Assembly: GCA_027574665.1 (NCBI GenBank)
Contig: CM050648.1
Span: 42,131,700 to 42,195,699 of the forward strand
Direction of reading: 5' to 3'
Length of the DNA: 64,000 bases
Origin: Rhynochetos jubatus
Lineage: Eukaryota > Chordata > Aves > Eurypygiformes > Rhynochetidae
Under the pieces are notes generated by a model, which worked only from the letters and a program-made list of their open reading frames with translations, was not told where the DNA came from and did no database searches. The position numbers and the translations under genes were made by a program. Shown one piece after another: positions 28,507 to 39,942 of the stretch (its first letter is position 1; each line of letters starts with the position of its first letter).

Positions 28507-31500
28507 AAGGTTTTGAGGGTGGCCTCATAGAAAGTATACCACTTCTCCTTTGGGTTTATCTCCTGTTTTCAGTGTGTTTAATAAAAGGAGTAAAGAGGGA
28601 GCAGATCATTAGTGCACATTAGCCTTTGTTCTCTCAAATTCAGGTAACCGTATCCCCATGGGCTAAAACAATTATTATAAACCTTACCTGGTTTCATGCA
28701 TTCTACAAACTGCTTTCAACATGGATTAAGATAGTTAGGACTAAATTAATGTAGAATGACTTGTGTGTCAATGGATCCTAACTCTGCATTAGCCGGGTCA
28801 TGTAGTAACTCATTACTTTACACCATGCTGCATTTACCATCCTGCTCCATTGGTCAGAGGGCTTCTTCATCTGCTGACACCTCCATGTTTAAATACTGAC
28901 ATGTACTCATGACCAAACTCGCAACTTAAACGTAGCGTTCTTGTTATAATACCATCGTATTATGTCTTGGGCACCTGTGTAAAGCACTGAATTTCACAAA
29001 AAAAACCCAGATTTTTTTTCACCCTCTTCAAACGCCAACATATAGCTCAGTTGTAAAAAAAGAGTTACTTCTCCAGCAGACGGTTTTGTGTTTCATTACC
29101 TGTACAGCATTAGATACACACAGAGGAACCCTGTCAAAACACAGGTCATTGTACTGGGGTATATAATACAGATTTAAGAACGCTCAGACGAAAATCTGGG
29201 GTTAAATCATTCATGGGCTAACACTCTTACTCAGAGTCCAGTTCCTCCTGGAAGTTTGCAAACCTTAGACACATTTTCTTAAATTGCAAGAGGAAGTTGC
29301 AAGAGTTCTCAAAAAAAATCAGACAGTGTTGAACCCAGTTCCAGTAAATTACACTAGCAGAAACGCAGTTTTGTGCTATTTAATCTTTACAGGGATTCTA
29401 GAAGAACATTCAGCACTAACGTGTAAGTATTCCTGTCAGGAACCACGTCATCTTATTCTCATTAATGCAAGTAGCAGAATCTCCCTTAACTTCGAGGGTG
29501 TTAAGGTTGTACTCCAGGTTCTGGCACTTCACAGATGTCTATTTATAACTCGTTAATTTTACTGAATTTTAAACTCTGTGTTAATTGTATCCCTTTGAGG
29601 GCATGAATCTAAACCAGACATGTTCCAGTTATTTCTCACCAACTGCTGCAATTTGGGATACATGTGGGGACACCAAAGGGTATTGTCTGAAACACAGTTT
29701 ACTGCAAATATGATAAAAGGAACTAAAAGAGCTCCATCATGAGCAATTTTTGGAGGTTTTTAAATGAAGTCCTTGAGATCAGAGGGTTTTTTTAATACAT
29801 ACAAGTATGTATTCATAAGCCTACCAAACATATCCTGAAGGACGTAAATTGCCCCTGATTCAGGTCTGAAAGCCTGGCACGTAAAGACAGAAGCACACGT
29901 CAGATGAAGTCTTGTGAAACAACACACTCAAGCTGGGGTGACAGTAGGAGTGCAAAGGAAATACCTCACTGAACGAACGTGGAGCAAGAATTCACGTCCA
30001 AGTTTCTAAGCTTGCTTTTCACATTTGTTGCACACATGAGCATGAATAAGAAGTTTCTCTAAAATTAACCAAAATTAAAAATACGTTACATTCTTTCCAT
30101 CTTCAGAGAGGAGTGAGAGCGGGAATCTGGAAACTTTCTTATGAGGAAAGGTTGTGAATTGCTGGCGTGATGGTTCATTTCATTGTTCCTGCTTCAAACG
30201 TTCTAAGGAAGAACTGAAGACCTTGGATTTTAAACGCATATATGCCTTTGCAGATGATCTTTCTCAAGGGCAAGAATGAACACAGGCTTCCTCAAATCAC
30301 CAAGCCAGCAGCTATGCAAGAATATTAACTTGATTAAAATTCTTTTCTATTTGAGAGAAGTTATTCTGCACTAAAACAGAAGTTCTGAGTGGAGAAGTGA
30401 CTTGAAGAAGCATGTTGTCTCTCTGTATAAATCAGTATGTTAATTTCTGAAAATGAAATTAGTTGATTAATACTTTGACTGCTGCTACTATTTTTGCTTT
30501 GCCTTGATATTTCTTGATCTCTAAAAACAACCAACATTGCCGTATTCACAACGTATCATTACTGAATTGCACAGCATTTAGTACTTTTTGCTGTTTCTAG
30601 TCCTACTTAATGGTCAAGAGCCTTGCAAATGACAGCAGATGAAGACCTAGCAGTTACAACCACAGCCAGTTCCACTGAACCAGGCTCTGAACCTGTAAGT
30701 GACTGCACAACTTGCAGGAGCTCTACAGACTTCGAGAAACTCAGGCCAGGGCTTTCTAAATGAGATGCAGGACACAGACCTTAATGAGTAGGACAGTAGA
30801 CACGACCATTTGGGCAGATTTAGACTCAGAGGAAACTGAAGGTCCATGACAAGAATTATTTTCACATTCACACTGCAGACTGCAAGATGGAGCGCTCTTA
30901 TTGCGACCATACTGACTGCTCATTAAAGTAACTTCAAATATCAAATATATAGCCCATAGGCGGGCCAGGAGATTACACTGTACCTAACAAAAACATCTTA
31001 GAGTGTGCACAAGACCCACTGTTTATACGACCGTAGCACTCACAGCCCATGCAGCTAACTTTCCAAGCAAGAAATAAGATGAAATCACAGTTACCCAAGT
31101 TTCTTTCAGGAGAACTGTAATGAGTTCACAATGAACTCACATTTGAATTCCATAGAATTAACTGCTGCGCAAAGGCGACTCTTCAGAAGCCACTAAGACT
31201 GCTTCATTGTTAGGCATGCACAGGAAGCTCTCAGGACACCACAAACCATATGAGAAAGGTGTAGGAGAGGAGGCTGAAATCCCTGAGAAGCCAGAATTGG
31301 GGTTGATGCTGAGAAATAAATGAAGAGGGAAGACTGCAGAAGCAGAGAGATAAAAGGAGAAAAACCCAAACAGCTAAGAATGCCAAGGATGATAACTAAT
31401 GATAACTAATGCAGTCCCTAGGAAAGTATGACAAGATACAGAACATGTAATAAACTTAATACAGACACATCACAGAAACTATATTCTGTGCTCAAAGGAG

Positions 31501-31706
31501 AAATTACTTCCCTGTGTCATACTATATCAAGCATCTTGATATTTTTGCTTTTGTTGCATGAGCAAGGAAAATGACTTTTCACACATCTAAACCCAGCAGG
31601 GCAAGACTGCCATAGTACCTAGTCAAATACATTACAGAAGAGATTACTGTTCTGATCCCTGATTCAAATAAGCTATTCAAATACTGAACTTTGCATTTTC
31701 TGCCAC

Positions 31707-32270
31707 TTGTATCCAATGCCCTCAGACTTGCAAAAATGTTCCACTGAGCGAAGAAACATCTCACCTGAAGCACCTTTTTCCCACCTGCTCACTCCACTGA
31801 CCAGACCTCTTTTTCTGCTGGTGCCGGCTCTGCTGGAGTTGATTCTTCTTCTTCAAAACTTGCACTGCCTTCTCAAAGCTAAGTTTCTTAAGTTTCGCTT
31901 TCTGTGGGGACCAAGCGTACAGGGCATGTCGACACCAAGGAGCACAGCTTGGAAATCCTGGAACAAGAGCTGTTGCCTTAGCACCACACCCCCACAACAC
32001 CAAGCCTTGGTTTCTTCTTCACAGGCCAGCACACATGCTAATAAATCCACGCTCTGCTTCCCTAAACTAGGTGGATTTACAAGGAGGGTCAATGCTGGCT
32101 TAAAACCCTTTTACATGTGCCACTACACAGCACAGAAAAACCTCCTGTATGCAACTGAAAGGCAACTTGACCAGAGAAGGTCGAAGCAACATCGCAGAAG
32201 GGCAGACAAGGGGGTAGCAGACAACCCACTATCTTCAAGAGAGAAACTGGCCTGTTTCAAGTCAGGTTGA
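31707..32270 (+). other. Long open frame in intron 1, unrecognised
   Basis: 187 codons open on the plus strand, antisense to LYN, overlapped by two open frames of about 80 codons on the minus strand. No domain, signal peptide or familiar motif is evident and the composition is not protein-like in a clear way. Most likely a chance open frame in a moderately GC-rich patch; a small unannotated exon cannot be excluded. Confidence 0.15.
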
Positions 32271-32489
32271 GGTCATCATTTTAAATCAGATGGGGTAAAT
32301 AGTGGTAGTTGGCTCTAAAACCAGATTACAACCATACATCACACATGCCCTACATGCAAGAGTCTTGCTGGCCATCTACAGAAGTACAAAGCTGTTGTTC
32401 AAGGAGGCACAGGCATCTTAAAACACTGTGAAGACCATGTCAGTATTGCAAGGTTGGTACTCCATTGGACTTCACACCACTTCAAGCAG

Positions 32490-32537
32490 CTGGGGGTACA
32501 TATTTCAGGGCACATATTTCAAGGTACATATTTCAGT
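32490..32537. repeat. Three short tandem copies
   Basis: GTACATATTTCA-type units occur three times (GGTACATATTTCAG, GGCACATATTTCAA, GGTACATATTTCAG) with a period of about 17. Confidence 0.8.
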
Positions 32538-32662
32538 ATTCCCTGATAAGGTAGCGCAAATAGATTACAAATAAGAATTAGATTATGAAAGGTGCGGAGA
32601 CTTATTTTTCTATAAGGGGAAAAAGAAAAGTTGCTGCACAGAAACCTAAATCGAGAGATGAA

Positions 32663-32800
32663 ATAGAATCATAGAATGAATCACAGACTGGTTTGGGTTG
32701 GAAGGGACCTTAAAGACCATCCAGTTCCAACCCCCCTGCCATGGGCAGGGACACCCTCCACTAGACCAGGTTGCTCAAAGTCTCATCCAGCCTGGCCTTG
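32663..32800 (-). repeat. CR1 LINE 3' tail, antisense, short
   Basis: About 138 bases from ATAGAATCATAGAATGAATC to CAGCCTGGCCTTG, near-identical to the ends of the copies at 5971 and 43754. It stops abruptly, a very short 5'-truncated insertion. Confidence 0.9.
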
Positions 32801-35800
32801 AAATAAACAGCTTATACCACTGAGAGTCCTGAAGACAAAGCTGGAGAGAAAGAAGCAATAGAAAGATGCTGGGGAAATAAGAGAACGACTGGAGAAGAAG
32901 GAAGGAACCAGCGGTAGAGAGTACTGCTACAGCTGGATAAAGACTGAAACATGACTTTTACCAGGAAATTGGGGAGAAAAAGCCACAAACAAATAGTGTA
33001 TTATTACTAATGAAGACATCTGAAGCAGGTGGCTCTAAGACTTTTCCAGACACACCAGTAAGCGTCATGGCAGAGGGACAGGAACTGCTACCAAGGAAAC
33101 GTAGTGGGAGATTTTCAGAAGAGGCAAGCTCTCCTGGTCAGGCCCGGTGGCAGTACTGCTGTCCACTGCTTGCCTAGCAGAAACCAACTATCGGGCCATC
33201 CACACCCCAAGAGAAACTGGCTTAGCGTTCACCTCAATATGACCCGGTGCTTCTCCGCTGGTGGCAGGACAGCTGCTGCAATCTCTCTCACAGCCAGCAC
33301 AAGTGCAGCTGGAAATCAGTGACAGAGCAAAGACTTCACAAGACAGAAAAAGGAAGACAAAGTGCCATGCCAGCAATACAGCAGGAAAGTTGCTTAAAAG
33401 GCAAGTTTTCCTACACCCCTCGCAGGCTGCAATGCTTCTCCCTCGCCTTTGCATGGTTTAGCAGATCTTTTGCAACGGTAGGTATGTCGTTACAAAAATG
33501 TACTCTGAATCCTATTTGCATGCTCTACTACGCCATAACGCACATTCAAATGACTCTTGCGATGTATTTTGAAAAACTTGAACCCAGAACATCTAACATA
33601 GGATTTCCTCTTTCTCCTGCCCATCCCCTTCCTGCGTGTTTACCAAAAACTTTCACTTCCTCAGTGGCACTGACACCAGCACTGGCGATCGCTTAACCCT
33701 GTTCTCCACCTCTGGTCCGCTCACACCCAAATCACAGCTCCCCTGGGGCAGTCAGCACTTACTGAAGGGTTTTAGAAAACCCGTCAAGGCGCATGGTAGG
33801 GCTGGGGTTGCCCTGCAGAAAACCAGTTTCTGTCCACTAGATCTGGTGACTGTAAGCTTCATGATGCTGGCAAGAAATACTCAAGCAGGCCATTTCAATA
33901 AGTGCAACCGACGCACTACTAGACCTTTTCCTACTCAGTTGATGCTACCAGGAAATATTTTCTTTGTCTGAATAGAGCAAAACTTAGTTGTAGGTCAGAC
34001 CTACTGATTTATAAATACGTTAGCATTATGTAAGAATTAACTCGAACATACTCTTTACCTTTTAATATTAATTTTGTTCTAAGCCGCTAGTACAGTCATA
34101 CATGGAAAGCACAAACCTGCTTAGCAGCCAAGTATAATTCTGTACTAATTCCTGTAATACCATATTGTTTCAGTTTATGCCCAAGAAAAACCTTGAGTGA
34201 GTTTCCATCAAAAAATTGTTCACACAGGTTTGTACACACCTATCTGTACAAAGTAATGAAGGAAACATGAAAAGCAAAGCAATATATTACAGATGCCACA
34301 TCAGAAAGCCCACTTAACAGACTACATTTTTGTTGATGAACTTCCTGAAACGGTGTTTTGTTAAACCAACAGAGGAGTAAAGACCACATCCCAGAGAGAG
34401 TCCATTCCCTCCAAACTTTTATCATGTCCAGGCTTCCAGTAGCCCTCTATAATCAAGAAAACTGCAGAAAACACCATTCCAGAAGGGTAGCTGCATCCCA
34501 TATTTCAACCCCTGTGGTGAGCTATCACATTTTCCAGTTTAAGATCCCACAATTTGCTATCACGGGCACTTTCAAGAAATGGCTTGGTCACAAGAACGTG
34601 CGCAGTAAAAAGCAGGCCTTTGCAAATTAAAGTAGCACATTGTACAACATATTAACCACAATTTAGACAGGAAGAAGTAGCCTCATGCTACACGCAGCAA
34701 AGACCATAGAGGAAGGACACATTGTTCAGACTGTTTATCGTTTGAGTCCTTTGAACTGAAGAAGTAAGATAGCGTGCTGCGCAAACACAGGAACCAATTG
34801 CAGATACTTCAGATGCCAGCAGTTTGAAAAAGATAGGCAATGCTGACCTAAGGGATAGCAAACACTGGCCTGAAAGGTGCTAGTCAACCCTTTTTCTCAC
34901 AGAGAAATGAGACCTACCCATTCCCCACTTCACCTTTCCCTGGTCTCCTCCTCCTTCTCAGCCCAGAAACATGTTACTTTCAAAACACCTTCTCTCTTCT
35001 GACGTTCAGCTGACAAAAATAACTCATCTATTTACCTCCGTGAGTAGTTCTTTGGGGCACACCACAAATACAAGCATCTCATAAATATTTTGAGTAAATG
35101 CTTCCAACACAAGATGAATTCTGCCTTTGCATTTTGTTCCATGAACCCACATTTTTCAGGAAAGATGCTGAACACGACCGTGAATGACTCAGCCTCGGAA
35201 ATTACAACATTTAATGACAATGTCCACAGGAAACGTATCTGAATCAGGCAAAAATAAATATGAAAGCACAGACCTTTCCATCCTTCCCTGAAGGACAATT
35301 AAGTTTAAACTAGGAACAGTCACACTTTGGACAGTTACACCGCATTTGCCTTTTATTAGTAGAAGTGATTTCTTGGAGAAGGTACCATTACTTTTTACAG
35401 CATGGCAGTCTCCTTCTCCTTGTATGCTTCACTGAAGGCTGTCTTCATAGGAATGTAATTTTGCATTTTTCATCTACATAGTTTCCTGTGCTATGGCTTG
35501 GCAAGTGTGGAAGCCCTTCTCTCTATACCATCTCTAGCACTCCTAAGCTCTCATGAAAGAGGGGACACAAGTAAATGGGAGAAAGAGGAAGTAGGAATAT
35601 GATCAGCAGGAGAAAAATCCCAATTCTCAGCTGGCCAACCGGTTATTCTACAGAATGAAGTTGTTCTTCTTAGAAACAGAAATCCTATAGGGGTAAAATA
35701 ATAATATATAATACTTAACAGAGTCACGTGGTTTAGTGTAATCATGTAGACACTCAGCTCCACAGCTTCAGAAGGAAGTATCACCTACTGCACACAAAGC

Positions 35801-38198
35801 TCACACAACCCTCAGGATCCCCAGCCAACAGATTCTCCTCCCAACCCTTGCATTAGCACAAGACAGCTCATGTCCTTCAGGGATCACTGGTGGGTGCTGC
35901 AGTGAATAAAGTCACTCAGTCACTCAGAATATGCACATATGGAAAGTAGAAAAGATCTCACCCCTTCCCAGATCACCTAGTCCCTCAAGAAAAATAAAAA
36001 TTGGTTCACGATCAACATATTTCCATCCAAAAATCTCAAAGATTTCCACGAAGATTCCAAATAACATGCAAAGTACAGATAGGAAGACATATAGGAAGAC
36101 ATCTCCTTTCTGTGACAGAAATGGGACCACATCTGAGATTAAATACTGCCGTTCTTAAACATTCCTGAATAGCTACAGAGGGGTCAAACGCTGCTCTCTG
36201 CTGTGCAGCACAAGAAGGGCCAGATGCAGCATCTCTGGTCTAGTGAGCCACCCCACTAAAGATCAACTACTAAGCTGAGCCAGGAGGACTTTTTTCAACA
36301 GCCATTTGAGGAAATGCTTCCCGCAACACTTGCTGTCCTGTGATGCCATTTACCTTACCAGACCCAACAAGGCCATAGGAAGATAGCTCACTTCGATTAC
36401 AGGGAGACAACGGGAGGAAAAAGGATTACAAAAAAGTTATTTACACATTTATAAATACTTATATATCCATAAATACTCACAAGAAAGAATTTCACGTTTA
36501 TGGAAACACTCTTGAAAGGGTAACATTAAAAACGGGAATATTAAAGATCTTAATGACAATGGGGTTTAACTTCGTATGCGAAAGTTTCAAAATTCACTGT
36601 ATTGTCAGAAAAAGTCATTCGCAACTCAGTCAAGAAACTGATAAGGAAAGGCCTAAGCCTTACCTTGTCCTTTCTGTATTTATATAGGAAAAACCCCCCC
36701 TACCTTATTTACGGAAAAAAAAACCTACAGGAGAAAAGCAGAATAACTTCACACCAGCCAGCTACTGTACAAAGAAAGATGATCGTTCTACACCATTACA
36801 GTTACAGAAAAAAGGATACCTCAACAGCACACAGTTAAAATACATCTTTATGTTATTAAAGCAAAGTTCTTTGCTAACTAGTCTGTAGCTCACAAAGCTG
36901 AAATAGAGAAAGAAAGCAAGCTATAAATCTCAGAAGAGATCCACAGAATGAGACATCTGTTGATCTCAGAGTTCACTGATTTTAATCCTTCCCCAAGATT
37001 TCATAATATCCTATTAACAATATCTAACTGATTTCTAGCCTGTTGCTACTTTTTCAGAGAAAACTAGTTGATTTTTTCTCATCCCTACTTTCAGTGCAGC
37101 TGATGGTACCTGTTACAAAGACACAAAGTCCCAACACATGAAAGATAAGTAACACCAGTAACACCTACTTTACATTCAATACTGGGTTGGAAACAATTCA
37201 CACAAACAGAATTTGACTATCCCTCCGCTAAAACTGAGCTACATTTTCACAACAAAAATCTTCTCTTTCTTTTAAAAAACCCCAACTCTTTAGTGATACT
37301 ACAAGGAGTACAGACTTTCCTACCTGGCACCCATACTTTACAGATATTTGCAACTAAGTTTTCTAAATTAAAAAAGTCTTCCACATACTTTACAGCATCA
37401 AGCTAAAAAACATAATTCCCAATTTGTGTTATGATGTGCTAAAATACGTAAAGATGGGTCAGAGCGTTTCTTTTTTCCAAAGGTGGGAATGAAACGCAAG
37501 AGATGGGATATTAATTTGGGGTTTCAGATGAAACAACAGACCAGGAACGTGACCTTTGTGCTCCCTATGTATATCCACGGTAATGTGATGTGGCTAAACA
37601 AGTTTTAAGTGTTAATCTCTCTGGTCTTTAGTGCCAACAGAGAAGGGCGAAGCAGCGACGTGAGGTTCTCGCAAATCCGTCCGCAAACACATAAAAGACG
37701 CGATTTCAAGAGAAACTCTGAACTGCTTCACTTGAGGTACGGCATCCGTGAGGGACATCTAACTGGATTTTCAGCTACTAAATTAAAACTGGAAGGAGAA
37801 AACCCCTCAAGACCGACCGTTCCTTAGGCACACAGTACTGTTACCACTGCAGTCAGCCAGAAACACCATGCACCAATCACCATGCCATTTTCTTGGCTTT
37901 CTCTTTAGCTAAAGCACACTTCAACACACAGTTAAGAGGAAGCAGCTTGAACATGGAAGACGCTCCAGGAATTACCCTCCTAGGAAAAAAGGCAGCGTAA
38001 GAAGGAATACCCAGAGGCCGCATTGTCTCTCCTAAGTCAAGGCTATCCGTCGCCCTGGCTTGAAAACGCCGACTGCAGACTTTGACTGGCTAATTGTGCA
38101 CGCTTGCCGGCACGAAACAGCCAGAAGGCACCCCAGCCCTCGGGATGCTAGCAGAAGCCGGGCAAAGGGACATGAGGTAAACCATGCTTTTGAGAACG

Positions 38199-38244
38199 AT
38201 ATATATATATATATTTTTTAACACCACCACCACCCCCCCCCGAA
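38199..38244. repeat. (AT)n, CAC and C-run simple repeats at the island edge
   Basis: Eight AT dinucleotides at 38199-38214, then T-rich bases, CACCACCACC and an uninterrupted C-run, immediately beside the CpG island. Confidence 0.85.
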
Positions 38245-38505
38245 ATGCCGTATTTCCTTTAAGACCCCATACGGTCCTACCGGGAAGTTCAGGCGGCAGG
38301 AGCACCTCCTCCGGGAGGCAGAAGCGAGGTCAAGCCGCCCCGGCAAGCACCTCGTACCCGCCGTGCCCACAGCGGGCCGGGCACCCTCCCCCTCCGCCCC
38401 GCTCCCGCCCGGTTCACCTCCCTGGGAGCAGCCGGGAGAGCTGGGGCTGCCTCACCCCCCCCGCCACCGGCCGCTCCCGGCGGAGCGACGGGCGAAGGCA
38501 CTTAC

Positions 38506-38690
38506 TTTGCCGGGTGCGAAAGCCGAGCCGGCAGCGGGTGAGCTCCACGGTGACCGCCGGGGCGCGGCGAGGGTTGTCCCGGGGCCGGCCTGGGCGTGCG
38601 TGCGGGGCGCGGCGCTGCTGCCCCGCCGGCCGGGAGAGCGGGCAGCCGGCAGAGGGACCTGGGGCGGCCGGCGCCGGTTGGCTCGCAGCC
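38506..38690 (-). other. LYN: Probable LYN non-coding exon 1 (3' end fixed, 5' end estimated)
   Basis: Within the CpG island the minus strand reads CCGGCAAA then GTAAGTG, a near-perfect splice donor, putting the exon's last base at 38506. Exon 2 opens only five bases before the start codon, so a separate 5' untranslated exon is required, and this is the best donor in the island. The transcription start cannot be read; the upper limit is a guess set just below the ETS and octamer sites. The family is known to have a non-coding first exon and a long first intron, which fits the resulting 23 kb gap. Confidence 0.6.
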
Positions 38691-38698
38691 ACTCGGTT

Positions 38699-38705
38699 AC
38701 TTCCT
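38699..38705 (-). promoter_or_regulatory. ETS-family site AGGAAGT
   Basis: The minus strand reads AGGAAGT, the core for ETS factors such as PU.1, 13 bases below the octamer. It fits myeloid and B-cell expression of LYN. Binding is inferred, not shown. Confidence 0.4.
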
Positions 38706-38718
38706 GGTGCTGGGTTAG

Positions 38719-38726
38719 ATTTGCAT
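38719..38726 (+). promoter_or_regulatory. Octamer motif ATTTGCAT
   Basis: A perfect octamer, the POU-factor (Oct-1/Oct-2) binding site common in B-cell gene promoters, sits in the LYN island about 215 bases upstream of the exon 1 donor. The motif is seen directly; its use is inferred from position and from LYN's known B-lineage expression. Confidence 0.5.
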
Positions 38727-38811
38727 GCGGGGCTGGCGAGGGGAGAGCGGGGCAGGCTGGCGGCGGTGAGGCGCAGCTCCCCCGGCGGAGCAGCGGGAGG
38801 CTGAGCGAGGA

Positions 38812-38821
38812 GGGGGCGGGG
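38812..38821 (+). promoter_or_regulatory. GC box (Sp1-type)
   Basis: GGGGGCGGGG, a strong Sp1/KLF match in the CpG island, typical of TATA-less promoters. It is followed by a G-run. Confidence 0.45.
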
Positions 38822-39422
38822 TGGGGGGGGGCTGCGGCGAGGAGCTGTGGAAGGGGTGCAGGGGATATGGCTCTGCCGGGCTGCCTCAGGGCCGGCCGAG
38901 CTGCTGCGCTCAAGGAGTCGGTGCCCCACAGCGAGCGTCGTGAGCCGACCTCGGCTGCACTAGAAGGTATAACGAAATAAAAACCTGCTAGTCTGAGAGG
39001 CAAAGCGGAGAGGGCTGTCTTGTCCCACCAGCAGCCTAGGAAAACATCATGAACTTCTCCAAAGCTCAGCTGAAGGTCCGCTGCAGGCTGGGTTGGAGGA
39101 AAACAAAGAACATGTCAGGTTATGGGTGGTGTTTTGGTTTTGTTTTTTTTTTTTAAGCTTTTTTTACTAGCCTGTTGAAAAGTGAAATAAGCTCTCATAG
39201 GTCAGCAAAACAGGAAACATGAATGTGCGGACATAACACCCGGAGGATGCAGCTGACAAGCTCTACGAGAACCGGGGTCAAGGTGTCGTGTGTGTACTGC
39301 CAAACCGCCTGGGTGAGTTCGGGTCATGGAGGTTTCAAAGGCAGAATTTAGAAAAACCCAAGATATTTAAACTTGCTGAATGAAGTATTGAACAAGTTTG
39401 GGGAACAGAGTGGTACAAGAGT

Positions 39423-39942
39423 ATAGAATCACAGGATGGTTTGAGTTGGAAGGGACCTTAAAGACCATCTAGTTCCAACCCCCTGCCATGGGCAGGGACA
39501 CCCTCCACTAGACCAGGTTGCTCAAAGCCTCATTCAGCCTGGCCTGGAACACTGCCAGGGATGGGGCACCCACAGCTTCTCTGGGCAACCTGTTCCAGTG
39601 CCTCACCACCCTCTCTGTGAAGAATTTCTTCCTGATATCCAATCTGAATCTCCCCGCTTTCAATTTAAACCCATTACCCCTTGTCCTGTCACTACAGGCC
39701 CTTGTAAAAGGTCCTCCCCCCAGCTTCCTTGTAGCCCCCTTCAGGTACTGGCAGGTGCTATAAGGTCTCCCTGGAGCCTTCTCTTCTCCAGGCTGAACAA
39801 GCCCAACTCTCTCAGCCTGTCCCCATAGCAGGGGTGCTCCAGCCCCCTGAGCATCTTCGTGGCCTCCTCTGGACTCACTCCAACCGGTCAATATCCTTCT
39901 TTTGTTGGCGGCCCCAGAGCTGGACACTACTCCAGGTGGGGT
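39423..39942 (-). repeat. CR1 LINE 3' end, antisense
   Basis: Starts ATAGAATCACAGGATGGTTT and follows the 5971 copy closely to CAGAGCTGGACACTACTCCA, where it breaks off. The reverse strand encodes CR1 C-terminal text including KKFFTERVVRHWNRLPREAV. Confidence 0.92.

Larger units (their letters stand above)
38270..38960. promoter_or_regulatory. LYN: CpG island, probable LYN promoter
   Basis: About 700 bases of very GC- and CpG-rich sequence in an otherwise AT-rich neighbourhood, immediately upstream of and covering the inferred exon 1. No TATA box is evident at a sensible distance. An ATTTGCAT octamer, an ETS core and a GC box lie inside it. Several overlapping open frames here on both strands simply reflect scarcity of stop codons in GC-rich DNA and show no recognisable protein. 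Confidence 0.75.

Noticed and set aside
38184-39003. Several overlapping open frames of 170-206 codons on both strands
   Set aside because: They coincide with the CpG island; all frames are open because stop codons are scarce. No domain is seen.
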